A stretch of DNA of 64,000 nt from Polyangia bacterium (GCA_030430565.1 JAUIKS010000001.1:549464-613463), one strand, 5' to 3'. Positions 19,027 to 28,857 are shown, counted from the first letter of the stretch. Numbers and translations: made by a program. The notes: generated from the sequence alone by a model not told the origin.

Positions 19027-19998
19027 TTACACGAAGCGCGCCGTGCCCCGCGTCCCGTCGCTCTCGTGATCTTCGTTGAAACGGTAGGGCTCGTCGACGA
19101 GCGTATTGATCCGCTCCATCACGCGGTCGACGACGGCCTGGTAGGCGTCGCGGCCGCGCGCCTCGACGTCTGGATCAAAGGGCGCGTCGCAGCCCTCCGG
19201 CGCGAGCGTCGCCCAGGTCTCGGGCGGGAGCGGCTCGCCGATCCGGTAGGTGATGTGCCCAGGGCTGGCGCGGAACGAGCGACCTGGATACACGTGATCG
19301 GAGCCGCTGCAGCCGACCGGCACGATCGTCGCGCCCAGGTGCAGCGCCATCTGGGCGAGGCCGATGTGCCCGCGCGACAGCCGGATCGAGCGCGTGCCCT
19401 GGGGGAAGACGAGCAGGTCGAGGCCGATCTCGAACGAGTGCCGGTTGAGCGCGACGAAGCGTCGCATCAGCTCGCGGAACAGCTCGCTCATCGCCTCGCC
19501 GTAGCTCTCGCGCGTCGGGTCGAAGGGGCGCCCGAGCATGTCGCGCGCGCGCGTGTTGAGCTCGGAGGGCGCCGGCGACTCCGCGGGCTGGTGGGTCTCG
19601 ACCGCGGTCCGCAGCGCGCGGTACTCCGCGTCGGTCGGGCGCCGCGAGAGCGTGTCGAGGCAGTCGCGGGTGATCAGGTAGCCGCGCGACGCCAGCGGGA
19701 TGTTGTTGGTCGCGCGCATGAAGCGGGAGACCAGCGGGTGCTCGTAGTTCTTGCCCTTCACCCAGGCCGCCATGTAGCGCCGCCGCGCGCGGTGCATGGC
19801 GTACTGAAACGGCCAGTAGTTGAAGTTGTCCGTGTGATTCATCGCGTAGATCACCGGACCCTCGGGCAGCCGATCGAAGCCCTCTACGTCGATCTTGACG
19901 TGGCGATAGTCGAACCGCAAAAACAGCTCCGCGATAAGCCGCTGCGAGATCGGTCGCAAGCTCAAGCGGATCTTGTCGTAGAGGTCGAGGTTGAGCAT
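19027..19998 (-). CDS. PlsC-like acyltransferase with altered catalytic motifs
   Basis: From the ATG at 19998 the product is 323 residues. The fold matches 1-acylglycerol-3-phosphate acyltransferases: block I is MNHTDNFNYWPF, block III is LLVFPQGTRSI, block IV is ATIVPVGCSG. In active enzymes block I is H-x4-D and block III is FPEGTR; here the positions hold Asn and Gln, so both acidic residues are amidated. Either this is a divergent subfamily or activity is reduced. A coding-like extension runs upstream with possible TTG starts, so the N-terminus is uncertain. An unusual insertion (about 130-190) separates blocks. Confidence 0.7.
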   Translation of the reverse strand: MLNLDLYDKIRLSLRPISQRLIAELFLRFDYRHVKIDVEGFDRLPEGPVIYAMNHTDNFNYWPFQYAMHRARRRYMAAWVKGKNYEHPLVSRFMRATNNIPLASRGYLITRDCLDTLSRRPTDAEYRALRTAVETHQPAESPAPSELNTRARDMLGRPFDPTRESYGEAMSELFRELMRRFVALNRHSFEIGLDLLVFPQGTRSIRLSRGHIGLAQMALHLGATIVPVGCSGSDHVYPGRSFRASPGHITYRIGEPLPPETWATLAPEGCDAPFDPDVEARGRDAYQAVVDRVMERINTLVDEPYRFNEDHESDGTRGTARFV

Positions 19999-20160
19999 CG
20001 GCGGCTTGTACCGCGGAATCAGGCGCGTCGAGCTCCGTCGCGCAAACCATGACGGAACTAGGACACGCGCCGGCAGGAAGAGTTCTCCCGGGGGACCTGT
20101 GCGCTCCTTGACGAACAAAACCGCGTTGGCGAGGACGGTTTTCGGTAGTCTCGCGCGCCG

Positions 20161-20640
20161 ATGGCGAACAGGCGCGTCCTCAAGAAGCAAGCCAGAAAAC
20201 TCCTGCGTCGACCCGCGGTCGACACGCTCGGCGAGTGGCTCGACGCCAACCCGCGCGGCCTCGCGGTCCTCGACGAGACCGGCGCGCTGGCGCGGCTGCT
20301 CGGTCGCTCGCGCCCCGCTCGAGCAGCAGCGCGACGACCTCGCTGTCGACCGCTCGACGCCCGCCGCGGCGAGGACGAATACAGTGAGGTACCGCTCGCA
20401 ATCGTCGTCCAAAACAGCGAGCTCGAGCTCGCCCAGCGACGCTCGCCGTGTGAACGGCTGACCCAGCACGGCGCCTCATTCGAGGAGTCCTCAGACCATC
20501 ACCGCTACACGCCGCTCGACTGGGCGGTGAGCCGCGGCGAGCGCGAGATGATGGAGTTTATCCTCGCGCGGGGCGTCTCCGAGCAGACGCGCGTGGCTCG
20601 CCTCGCTTCATGCAGTTTTCATGGCGCTGTGCGATCGTAG
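20161..20640 (+). pseudogene. Degenerate ankyrin-repeat protein
   Basis: The frame gives 159 residues. The first 45 look like a normal protein start (MANRRVLKKQARKLLRR), and two ankyrin-like units follow near the C-terminus, notably YTPLDWAVSRGEREMMEFIL and VPLAIVVQNSELELAQ. Between them a stretch of about 30 Arg/Pro-rich residues does not fit the repeat and looks frameshifted. Ankyrin proteins normally carry more repeats, so I read this as a small decayed or truncated gene. It ends 9 bp before the PepSY lipoprotein gene. Confidence 0.45.
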
Positions 20641-20649
20641 GCGCGAGCC

Positions 20650-21216
20650 ATGAAGACCCCGTACCTCGTCCTAGTCCCCCTCGTCGCGCTGTGGACCGGC
20701 TGCGCGCACCAAGACTCCGCTGGCGTCGCGAGCGTGCGCGCGCACCTGCAGGGCGCGCAGGTCACCCTCACCGAGGCGATCGAGCTCGCCGCCGCGGAGG
20801 AGGGCGCGGGCGTGATCATCGAGGCCGAGCTGACGCGCCACGACGGCGCGCTGTGCTACGCGGTCACCCACCACGACGAGACGACGCGCGCGGCCTTCGT
20901 CGAGCTCTCGTCGGGCGCGATCGTCGATCGCGCGGAGCGCTCGACGCTCGCGCGCGCGGCCGAGGCGGCGGCGCTCGTGCGGGGCGCCTCGATCACCCCG
21001 GCGCAGGCGATCGCGATCGCGGAGCGCGAGGTCGGCGGGCAGGCGATCGAGTTCGAGGCCGAGGACGGCCAGCTCGAGGTCGAGGTCCTGGCGGGCGGGA
21101 AGGACGTGATCTTCGAGGTCGCGCTCTCGACCGACGGGCGCGTGCTCGAGGTCGAGCGCGAGGACGAGCACGATGTCGTCGAGGACGACGAGGACGACGA
21201 CGCGGGAGACGACTAG
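20650..21216 (+). CDS. PepSY-domain lipoprotein
   Basis: The 188-residue protein has a lipoprotein signal (VALWTGC) and two PepSY-like repeats (about residues 35-100 and 110-165), each with the TLTEAIELA or TPAQAIAIAE helix followed by a strand that contains a conserved Glu/Asp. It ends in an acidic tail (EDDEDDDAGDD). PepSY domains bind or inhibit peptidases or act in envelope metal-related functions; no partner is evident here. Confidence 0.8.
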   Translation: MKTPYLVLVPLVALWTGCAHQDSAGVASVRAHLQGAQVTLTEAIELAAAEEGAGVIIEAELTRHDGALCYAVTHHDETTRAAFVELSSGAIVDRAERSTLARAAEAAALVRGASITPAQAIAIAEREVGGQAIEFEAEDGQLEVEVLAGGKDVIFEVALSTDGRVLEVEREDEHDVVEDDEDDDAGDD

Positions 21217-21224
21217 GCCGGCGG

Positions 21225-23726
21225 CTACTGCCCCAACAGCCAGGTCTCAGTCAGCTCGGGGAGGTACTCCAGCGGGTCGTCGTAGCGGTGCAGCAGGCGC
21301 CCGAGGCCCGCGCGACAGACCGGCGCGCGTCCCTCGGCGTCGTCGCCCCACTCGCGCACGCGCGCGAGGCATTGGTTGTAGGCGCCGCGGGCCTGCTCGC
21401 GGCGGGTCCGCGTGAGCGCGTCGAGCTGCTCGGCGAGCGCCTCGCCGCCCTGGCGCGCGACCGAGGGGCTGATCTCGAGCATGATGGTGGAGTCCGCCTC
21501 GTAGATGAGGCCCATGCGCGCGGCGACCGTCGCCGCGTAGCCCGGCGAGGTGAGGTCCTCGATGCGCGCGTACGCGGCCGCCATCTCCTCGACCAGGCGC
21601 TTGCGGCGTTCGAACCACTCCGCGACGCGCTGCGGGTCGAGGCTGGCGGGCGGCCGGGTGAGCAGCGCGGACTCGGCTCCGAGGTCGCCCTCGATCAGCG
21701 CGAGCGTGGCCTCGGCCGCCGCGATCTCGCGGCCCTCGATCGAGAGCGGCGCGTCGAAGCGCTCGGCGATCGGGTCGTGGTCCCAGTCCTTGGCGAGCAT
21801 CCGCTTGCGCGCGGCGGCGACGTGCTCGCGGGCGCGCTCGCGCAGCCGCGGGTCGCGGGGCAGGACGCGCCCCAGCGTGTGCTCGCGGCTGAGCTGCACG
21901 CACAGGCCCGCGCGGGCGTCGACGGGACATGACTGCTTGAACAGCTTCTGCGCGGCGCGGGCGTGGGCGAGCGCGCTGCGCAGCGGGCTGTGGTCGCGGT
22001 CGAAGGCCTTGAGGTAGGCCTCGAGCGCCTCGGCGTTGTGCTCGCGGTCGACGAGCGCCCGGTAGCGCACCGCGGCGGCGAAGCGGCGCTCGTCGGGCGT
22101 GCCTCGTCGCAGGCGCGCGAGCTCGGTGTCGGGGGACTCGCCGAGCAGCACCGCGATCCACACGAGCCGGCGCCGGACCTCGGCGGCGAGCTCGTGCCGC
22201 GGGTGCTGGTCGAGGAAGCGGCCGTACCAGCCGCGCGCCTCGCCGAACTCGAGCAGCCGCTCGTAGCCGCGCGCGACCGCGTAGACCGTGTCGGGGGTCT
22301 CAGGCGCGTCGGGGTAGGCGTCGGCGAGCTGGCGCCCGATCTTCATCCCCTGTCCGTAGAGCCCGGCGTCGAAGTAGCTGCGCATCGCCGACGAGAGCAG
22401 CGCGATCTGCTGGTCGCGGTCGAAGCGCTCCTGCTCGGTGTTGTAGAGGTTGAGGTAGAGCTGGCCCGCGAGCTTGTAGCGCGCCCGGTCGCGCTGGGGC
22501 CCGGCGAGCTCGCGCTCGTTGTCCGCGAGCCACCACGAGAGCGCCCGCGCGGTCTGGTCGACGCGGGCGCGATCCTCCTGCGAGAGCTGGTCGGCGCGCG
22601 CGCGCGCGCTGGCCAGCGCCCCGCTCAGGCGGACGGCGGCCTCGCGTCGCCGCGACGGCTCACGGTCGGGGATCGCGAGCCAGCGGATCAGCTCGAGCTC
22701 GGTGAGCAGCACGCCCGCGCGCGCGATCCAGACGGCGTCGGGCGTGTCGGCGAGCGCGTCGCGGAGCTCGTCCGCGGCCTCGTCCAGCTGCCCGTGCGCC
22801 ATCCGCAGCTCCGCGCGGTCGAGCCAGCGGCGCGCGGGGCCGCCGTGGCTGATCCGCGGGCGCGGCTCGCCGCGGGCGAGCGCCGTGAAGTGGCGGTCGT
22901 AGGCCGCGAGCAGCGCCGCGAGCGGCTCGTTCTCGACGCGCGCGGGCAGCGTGGCGAGCGTGTCGAGGCACCGTCCTCGATGGTCAAACGGACATGTGTG
23001 ATCGAGCAGCGACCAGCTGCGGACCCCCTCCTGGGTCCGCGCCGCCTTGCTCAGCAGCTCGAGCCGGCGGGTGAGCGCGTCGACGTCGCGCCCGCTCGCC
23101 TGCTCACGGATCGCCGGATCGATCGCGTCCCACGACTCCACGAGCGCGCGCTCGTAGGCCCGGTGCGCGCGCGAGAAGTGCTCCACGGCGATCGGCGCCA
23201 GCTCCTCGTGGTTGGCGTAGCGGACCGCGTCCTGAGCCTTCCGGGTGGCGCGCGTGAACTCGACATCGCCGAGCCAGACGCCGAGCAGGCCGCGGTCGGG
23301 CGCGTCCGCGAAGTGCTCGAAGTAGGTGTCGAGGGCCGCGCGGGCGGGCGTGTAGAAGTCGGGCTTCTCGTCCTCGACGAAGGCCTTGTGCCAGGCCTGC
23401 GCGACGGTGCGGATGGCGTCGCGGGCAGCCTCGGCGCAGCTCGGCTCGCGCGAGCCGCCGCGCTCATAGACCTCGATCAGCGTGTGGAGCTCGTCGATGA
23501 CGTACTTGGTCTGGTAGCGCGAGGCCGCGTAGAGGAAGTCGTCGATCTGCTCGGCGCAGGCGGAGCCGGGGCGGGCCTTGGGGCGCTTTTGCGGCGCGTC
23601 GGCCTGCTCGGGGGGCTGCGCGCCCTCGCGCGTCGGCCTGGTCTCGCAGCCGAGCGCGAGCAGCAGCCCGAGCGCGAGTCGCCCAGTATGATGTCTTAAG
23701 GGCCTGGTTCTGCTAGCGCTCGCCAC
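21225..23726 (-). CDS. Large TPR-like lipoprotein downstream of a kinase gene
   Basis: The 833-residue protein has a lipobox (LLLALGC) and a long alpha-helical body without catalytic motifs; helix-pair spacing and sequences such as YARIEDLTSPGYAATVAARMG suggest TPR-like repeats. Its GTG start at 23726 overlaps the kinase stop codon by 14 bases, so it is probably translationally coupled to the kinase. In myxobacteria, large helical lipoproteins often follow Ser/Thr kinase genes and may sense or relay the signal in the envelope. With the kinase split, expression of this gene may now depend on a promoter within the kinase remnant or element. Confidence 0.7.
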   Translation of the reverse strand: MASASRTRPLRHHTGRLALGLLLALGCETRPTREGAQPPEQADAPQKRPKARPGSACAEQIDDFLYAASRYQTKYVIDELHTLIEVYERGGSREPSCAEAARDAIRTVAQAWHKAFVEDEKPDFYTPARAALDTYFEHFADAPDRGLLGVWLGDVEFTRATRKAQDAVRYANHEELAPIAVEHFSRAHRAYERALVESWDAIDPAIREQASGRDVDALTRRLELLSKAARTQEGVRSWSLLDHTCPFDHRGRCLDTLATLPARVENEPLAALLAAYDRHFTALARGEPRPRISHGGPARRWLDRAELRMAHGQLDEAADELRDALADTPDAVWIARAGVLLTELELIRWLAIPDREPSRRREAAVRLSGALASARARADQLSQEDRARVDQTARALSWWLADNERELAGPQRDRARYKLAGQLYLNLYNTEQERFDRDQQIALLSSAMRSYFDAGLYGQGMKIGRQLADAYPDAPETPDTVYAVARGYERLLEFGEARGWYGRFLDQHPRHELAAEVRRRLVWIAVLLGESPDTELARLRRGTPDERRFAAAVRYRALVDREHNAEALEAYLKAFDRDHSPLRSALAHARAAQKLFKQSCPVDARAGLCVQLSREHTLGRVLPRDPRLRERAREHVAAARKRMLAKDWDHDPIAERFDAPLSIEGREIAAAEATLALIEGDLGAESALLTRPPASLDPQRVAEWFERRKRLVEEMAAAYARIEDLTSPGYAATVAARMGLIYEADSTIMLEISPSVARQGGEALAEQLDALTRTRREQARGAYNQCLARVREWGDDAEGRAPVCRAGLGRLLHRYDDPLEYLPELTETWLLGQ

Positions 23727-24909
23727 GGCAGTGCCTCTTGCCCGTGCCCGCGCCGAGCCAGTTGTCCGCGTCCTTGACGCACGCGCGGCGCGTCTTGTGA
23801 CACTTCTTGTCGCCGCCCATGTTGGTGTTGCGAAAGCACCACCGGCTCGCGGGCGGCTTGGCCGACTTGGCTGACGCGGCGGACGTGCTCGCGCACTCCT
23901 GCTCGACGCGGATCAGCGCGAGCGGGTCGCCGCGCGTGACGAGCTGCTGCTCGGCGCCGTCGCGGGCCTCCAGGTAGTACTCGACGGTCCCGCCCCGGTG
24001 CTGCGCGAGCGGCAGCTCGAGCTCGACCTGGGGCGCGTCGGTCGGCCCGGGCTTCATCGCGGCGCGCGTGAACTCCTCCGCGCCCTCGCGGCGCCAGTGC
24101 AGCCACACGGTCGCCTCGGGCGCGCCGTCGTGGATCGTCGCTTCGAAGCGCAGCGGGCCGTCGCAGCTCGCGGCCGGCGGCGCGTGCTCGAGGCGCGGCG
24201 GCGGGGCAGGGGGGTCGCTCACGGACCCGCGCGCGCGGTCCTGATCAGAGGCGCTGTCGGCCTCATCGAGGGTGCTCGCGGCGCTCGCGGCAGCCTGGGC
24301 CGCGTCCTGTGGCGAGCTGCTCAGCGCGCGCGCCCCCACCACCGCGAGGACGAGGGCGAGGCCCGCGATCACGGCGAGGCCGCGCCGCGACTGCGTGGTC
24401 GCGCGGGCGGAGTCGAGGGCCGCGCGCGCGCCGACGAGGCTGCCGAGCAGCGCCCGCATGCTCTCGTGGCGATCCTCGGGCCGCGCCGCGAGGCCGCGCG
24501 TGAGCGCCTGCACGAGCGCGGCGGGCAGCGGCTCGCGGGGCGTCAGCGCCTCCGCGTAGCTCCCCGACTCGATGTTCTGCATGATCTGCGCGAGGTTCTC
24601 GCCGGTGAAGGGGCGCACGCCGTGCAGACCCTCGTAGAGCGCGACGCAGAAGCTGAATTGGTCCATCCGGGCGTCGAGCGGCCGGTGGTGGAACTGCTCC
24701 GGCGCCATGTAGGCGGGTGTCCCAAGGAGCAGGCCCGAGTGGGTGAGCGCGCTCGAGAGCAGGTCCGAGACCGCGCCGGCGGCCATCGTCTCGGCGGTCG
24801 CGGGGGCGGCCTCGTCGCGCGGCTCCTCGCTGAAGGCCGGGCGCGCGAGCCCGAAGTCGAGCACGCGCACGCGCCCCGAGTGCTCGATGAGCACGTTGTC
24901 TGGCTTGAA
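23713..24909 (-). pseudogene. Ser/Thr protein kinase, C-terminal part, interrupted by the element
   Basis: The frame starts in the catalytic loop (FKPDNVLIEHSG), directly after an in-frame TAG at the element border, and keeps VRVLDFGLARP (the DFG metal site), GTPAYMAPEQF (activation loop and APE) and the C-lobe. A membrane segment (about 195-215 of the remnant) and an extracytoplasmic domain with Fn3-like strands follow. The N-lobe, ATP-binding loop, catalytic Lys and the HRD part of the loop are missing. The cut coincides with the att core TCTGGCTTGAA, whose reverse complement encodes F-K-P-D. The upstream half should lie beyond the element, outside the window. The remnant cannot be an active kinase. 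Confidence 0.9.
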
Positions 24910-25007
24910 CTACGTACAGTCTATCTAAGTGCCTGACTAAGCTAAGCAATTCGGGAGCGCGCTAGCGCGGTTCCGTCATGGTTCCAGCACCCACGACTAC
25001 CTCCCGA
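24899..25007. repeat. Left copy of terminal direct repeat (att side)
   Basis: These 109 bases are identical to 63892-64000. The repeat starts with TCTGGCTTGAA, the part shared with the kinase codons, and extends through the integrase stop codon into its last three codons. It contains a perfect 12-bp palindrome, CGCGCTAGCGCG, at 24958-24969, which could be an integrase arm site or the integrase terminator. The true length of the repeat is unknown because the right copy reaches the window end. Confidence 0.95.
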
Positions 25008-26067
25008 GAGCCTCGATCGCGTCGTCCAGGCTGCTCGGCGCGAGGTGCATGTAGATCTGCGTCGTCGAGAGCTTGGCGTGACCCGCGAGCTTCTGGATCT
25101 TGACCGCCGACACGCCACGCATGGCGAGGTGACTACAGAAAGTATGCCGCAGCGCGTGTGGCCCCTTCCTGCCGAGCCCGGTGCGAGACATGGCCTTGTA
25201 GACACGGTACGCGAGCACCTGATGCGTGACCGGCTTGGCATCCTCACCACGCCACAGCACGCGCTCGCTCCGGCGCTCCATCCCCATCAGCACCTTGCGG
25301 AGCTGCTTGGTCATGGGGAGCCAGCGATCGCGCCCGCCCTTCGGCGGACCGACGTGACCGCGGACATCATTCTCGGAGACGTGGATCCGGTTGCGCTCGG
25401 GGAAGATGTGGCACCAGCGTAACGCCAGCATCTCGCCACACCGAAGACCCGCGTCACCGCCGAGCAGGAGAATAACCAGCGTCATCTCGTCGAGCACGCC
25501 GCGCGTCACCTCGAGCAAGCGCTCGTAGTCGTCGAACGACAGATACTCGGGCGTCGACTGGACCTCCTTGACCGCCGAGACCTTCGGCATCTTCTCGATG
25601 AGCTCCCACTCGTACGCCTGCCGAAGCATCGCGCGGAGCTTCGCCAGGACCATGTTGATCGTGCTGGCCGCGAGCGGCCGCCGCTTGAGCAGCTGGACCT
25701 CCCGAGGCCCGATCGCGTCGAGCGGATAGCTCCCGAGCACCGGGATCAGCTGCCGCGCGAGCACCGAGTCCCAGGTGTAGATCGTCGACGGACGCCAGCG
25801 GTTGGCGATCAAGTAGTCGCGCCGAAACTGCTCGACGAATTCACCCAGCGTAGGTGTCTTCTTGTTCCTGTCTTTTTGACCCTCCTTTCCGTGGCGGAGC
25901 AGATGCGCCTCGCGTGCCTTCGCCCACCGCAGCGCAGCCGCCTTCGTGCTGCCCTGCGCCCTCCTCCGCTCACGGAGAATCTCTCCGTTCGGGAGAGTGA
26001 CGTGGATGTCGGCCTGCCAGTGCATCGTGCCGCTCGTGGACTTCCGTTTCCGTACCTTGACTGTCAT
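24997..26067 (-). CDS. int: Tyrosine recombinase (integrase)
   Basis: The 356-residue protein has an N-terminal arm-binding-like segment (MHWQADIHVTLPNGEILRE), a SAM-like core-binding domain (about 70-160) and the catalytic domain. The active-site residues are all present: Arg209 (GDAGLRCGEM), Lys243 (PPKGGRDR), His304 and Arg307 (HALRHTF), His330 (LAGHAKL) and Tyr339 (STTQIYMH). It should catalyse integration and excision of the surrounding element at the kinase site. The gene sits at the left border, facing it, with its 3' end inside the terminal repeat. No excisionase is recognised next to it. Confidence 0.95.
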   Translation of the reverse strand: MTVKVRKRKSTSGTMHWQADIHVTLPNGEILRERRRAQGSTKAAALRWAKAREAHLLRHGKEGQKDRNKKTPTLGEFVEQFRRDYLIANRWRPSTIYTWDSVLARQLIPVLGSYPLDAIGPREVQLLKRRPLAASTINMVLAKLRAMLRQAYEWELIEKMPKVSAVKEVQSTPEYLSFDDYERLLEVTRGVLDEMTLVILLLGGDAGLRCGEMLALRWCHIFPERNRIHVSENDVRGHVGPPKGGRDRWLPMTKQLRKVLMGMERRSERVLWRGEDAKPVTHQVLAYRVYKAMSRTGLGRKGPHALRHTFCSHLAMRGVSAVKIQKLAGHAKLSTTQIYMHLAPSSLDDAIEALGR

Positions 26068-26148
26068 CGCTTGACCTTTCGTGGCGGTGACAGCACACGG
26101 CTTCGTCGACGCGCACTATAGCGCGTGCGCGCTTGCGCGCGAAGAGAC

Positions 26149-28857
26149 TCAGACGAGAGGACTTCTTAGACCCGTGAGCCGTTGGCGAAGCAGCTTCACG
26201 GCGGAGCGCCAGCCCGGACGCCGTGCTTTCACCACGCTCTCTAGCCAGAACGCGATTCGCTTTCGCTCCTTCGCGTCTACGGCGTCTTGTTTAAGACGCG
26301 CCGCGATCGCGGGGAGCACCGTCTTGAGCGCTGCGTCTGGGGCTCGGCGGGCGTACGCGGTAGCGAGCGTGGTCGACCCAGACTGGATCTGCGCGACGAC
26401 GAGATCGGGGATGACCTTCCACATCGCATCAGCGATCTCCGCTCTCGAGAAATCGTCGATTTGGGCGTTGGCCACGAAGTCGCTCGCAACAGCTTTCGGG
26501 AGCAGATCCCATGAAAATGGCGCCTGGGGGCTCAAGCGAGGGGATTCCTCGTCAAGGATCAAGGTCAGCCACATGCGCCAGTCGTCGGCCGAGAACGCCC
26601 GCGCGACGCAGAGCGGAAACTCGTTTCGTCCGAGAAGCGCGAGCAGGAACGGCTTGTGACGGTCCGTGGACCCATAGCGCCAGACTCGTTTCGCCGCTCC
26701 AGGAGATTCTTCGATCCATCGAAGAGGCGGAGTCTCCTCCAAGTCACCCGTGAACTCCCAGAGTTCCCAGAGGATCTCAAAGAGGCTCCCAGGAGTTCCA
26801 ACCGCATGGGCGCTGACAGCTTCGATCCCGAGGAGCAGAACACTTGGAGACAGAGAGAGCGTCGAGCAACGCGCTTGCGGCTCGATCCCTATGAACAATC
26901 GCTGAAACCTGTTCGCGTCACGCCACGCTGGCGCCGTGTTGTACAGCCGCATCGGGAGACGGATTTCATCCGACGCCCGAACCTTAGCTTCCTCTCCGAG
27001 TGGTGGACTCAGCTTCGCGCCGAGCCGGAATGCGCCTTGAACCAGTTGAGCACCGCGAGCGGGCACGCGGAACAGCCGACTGATGGCACCACTCGCGCGT
27101 GTGCAGAGTCGCTCTAGCTCGTCGCTGTGCTCGCGCTCGGCTTCGGGGTCGAGGGCGACCTCCAAGGTCAGCGCGACCAAGACGAACACTGGGAGCGAGC
27201 AGAGCGAGTCATCCGCGAGCGGGACGACAAGCCCGGCGGGCTCGCCGTCGATAGCAATCAGCGTCTGACGAAGCGCCGCGAGGCCGAGCTCGACAAGATC
27301 GGGAGGAAGCTCTGGAAGGACGAGGCCAGCGAGACCCAGCGCGCAGGTACACACCTCGTAGGCCGTGAGCACACGACCGTCTGTAGTCATCCGCTTCGCG
27401 TCGCCGAGGACACGCCGAGCCCGGCGGAAGTCTCCGTTCGTAAAGCCGGCGAGCAGGCGCTCGACGATCGGATCGACCAGGCTCTCGTGCAACGCGAGCG
27501 ACCCGAGCTCGCGCGCCTCGCCGTCGAGCTTCTGCTCGAGCGCCTCGAGGTATCGGATGTTAACGGCCCAGAGCGGATCCAAGCTCTCGTAGCCTTCGCC
27601 CATTAGCACGAGAAGCCCCGCTCGGCGAAGTTGATCCAGCGCCGCGTCCGATGACGGCGCGAGCGCTTCGCGGAGCAGCTCGATCTTGTCAGCGTCGAGC
27701 TCCGTGTCGGCGCTCCCCAGGAGTTCGCGGAGCTTCGGCGCGTTCGGAGAAGCGACGTGCTCCTTCTTTAAGTAGCCGCGCCACTTCGCTCGCTCCTGCC
27801 CGTAGAGCCACGTCTCGGGATCGTCTGAGAGCGCGCCGCGCAACAACGCGCCGACAACCTCATCCAGTTCTAACCGCGGTTGTGGCGACTCATGGCTGCT
27901 GAACGCCCCCAAGCGACGCCGGGCCCACGCGCCGCGGTCGCCGACGGTCGGTCGATCACGTTCGGGTGTCGCGGTCCAGAGGCCGACGAAGTCGAGCAAG
28001 TCCCCCGGGCCGGTGAATGTGTACATGGGGTCGAGGGCGCGCACATGAACGACGAGCGCGTCCCCTTTGGGGCGGCGCGCGCGGGGGACTCTGTCCACGG
28101 CCCAGCTCAGGAGCGGCTCGATCGACTCGGAGAGCGAGGCGGAATCGACATCGGACCAGGGGCCGGAGTCCGTTGACGCCGAGAACAAGAACGGCCCTCC
28201 GGGCGCTGGTGCCCACGTCGAACGCCAGTGAAACGGCGCGGCGACGCACAGCTGGATGCAGTCGAGCTCAGCCGCGTCCGCGAACGCGCTGTAGTCGCCG
28301 GCGTCAACACGAGTCGTCAGCTCGAGGAACACCCGCCCCTCCACCTGCATCTTCGCGAGCGCGTCGGCCAACGACGTTGCGATGACGTGGCGCGCGAGCC
28401 CACGCTCCTCGAGCCACCGGCCCGCGATCCTCCGCGCGCGCCGGTCGAGCGTCGTCCACCAATTTCGCTGCCAGCGACCGGCGCGTCGGATCAACTCCGG
28501 GAAGCCAGGCGGGAGCGGCTCGCTCGGATCGAGCGATCGCAGCCGACCGTTCGTGGCGAGCGCGATCCGCTTCGACTCCTCGTTGCCCGGGTCGCCGCGA
28601 CCTGACGGCTCTACGAGGAGCTGATCGACGTCCTCGGGAGAGCGCTCGATCACCGAGGCGAGCGGCTCGATCAGCTGGTGGTGCCGTCGCCACCACCCGA
28701 GTCGCTTCCCGCGGTCGAGCGAGCGGAGGTTGTTGGCGAGCGAACTCGCCTTGATCGACATCGTCGACGGCACGTCTTCGTGCGCCAAGAGCAGCTCCGC
28801 GAGCTCTTTCGCCGAGCCGCAGCCCGCTCGTTGCCAGGATTGTCGAAGCCATCCCAT
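26149..28857 (-). CDS. 902-aa protein of unknown function next to the integrase
   Basis: I do not recognise this protein. The N-terminal ~85 residues look like a helix-turn-helix-type domain (SLANNLRSLDRGKRLGWW, then SVIERSPEDVDQLL), similar in feel to the small adaptor-like domains at the start of conflict-system proteins. The remaining ~800 residues are mostly alpha-helical, rich in Leu, Ala, Asp and Trp, with no Walker motif, transmembrane segment or signal peptide. One stretch (PKGDALVVHVRALDPMY) may be a core beta strand with following loop. It lies 81 bp upstream of the integrase gene on the same strand, a common place for defence cargo. A defence or regulatory role is a guess from position. 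Confidence 0.6.
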   Translation of the reverse strand: MGWLRQSWQRAGCGSAKELAELLLAHEDVPSTMSIKASSLANNLRSLDRGKRLGWWRRHHQLIEPLASVIERSPEDVDQLLVEPSGRGDPGNEESKRIALATNGRLRSLDPSEPLPPGFPELIRRAGRWQRNWWTTLDRRARRIAGRWLEERGLARHVIATSLADALAKMQVEGRVFLELTTRVDAGDYSAFADAAELDCIQLCVAAPFHWRSTWAPAPGGPFLFSASTDSGPWSDVDSASLSESIEPLLSWAVDRVPRARRPKGDALVVHVRALDPMYTFTGPGDLLDFVGLWTATPERDRPTVGDRGAWARRRLGAFSSHESPQPRLELDEVVGALLRGALSDDPETWLYGQERAKWRGYLKKEHVASPNAPKLRELLGSADTELDADKIELLREALAPSSDAALDQLRRAGLLVLMGEGYESLDPLWAVNIRYLEALEQKLDGEARELGSLALHESLVDPIVERLLAGFTNGDFRRARRVLGDAKRMTTDGRVLTAYEVCTCALGLAGLVLPELPPDLVELGLAALRQTLIAIDGEPAGLVVPLADDSLCSLPVFVLVALTLEVALDPEAEREHSDELERLCTRASGAISRLFRVPARGAQLVQGAFRLGAKLSPPLGEEAKVRASDEIRLPMRLYNTAPAWRDANRFQRLFIGIEPQARCSTLSLSPSVLLLGIEAVSAHAVGTPGSLFEILWELWEFTGDLEETPPLRWIEESPGAAKRVWRYGSTDRHKPFLLALLGRNEFPLCVARAFSADDWRMWLTLILDEESPRLSPQAPFSWDLLPKAVASDFVANAQIDDFSRAEIADAMWKVIPDLVVAQIQSGSTTLATAYARRAPDAALKTVLPAIAARLKQDAVDAKERKRIAFWLESVVKARRPGWRSAVKLLRQRLTGLRSPLV

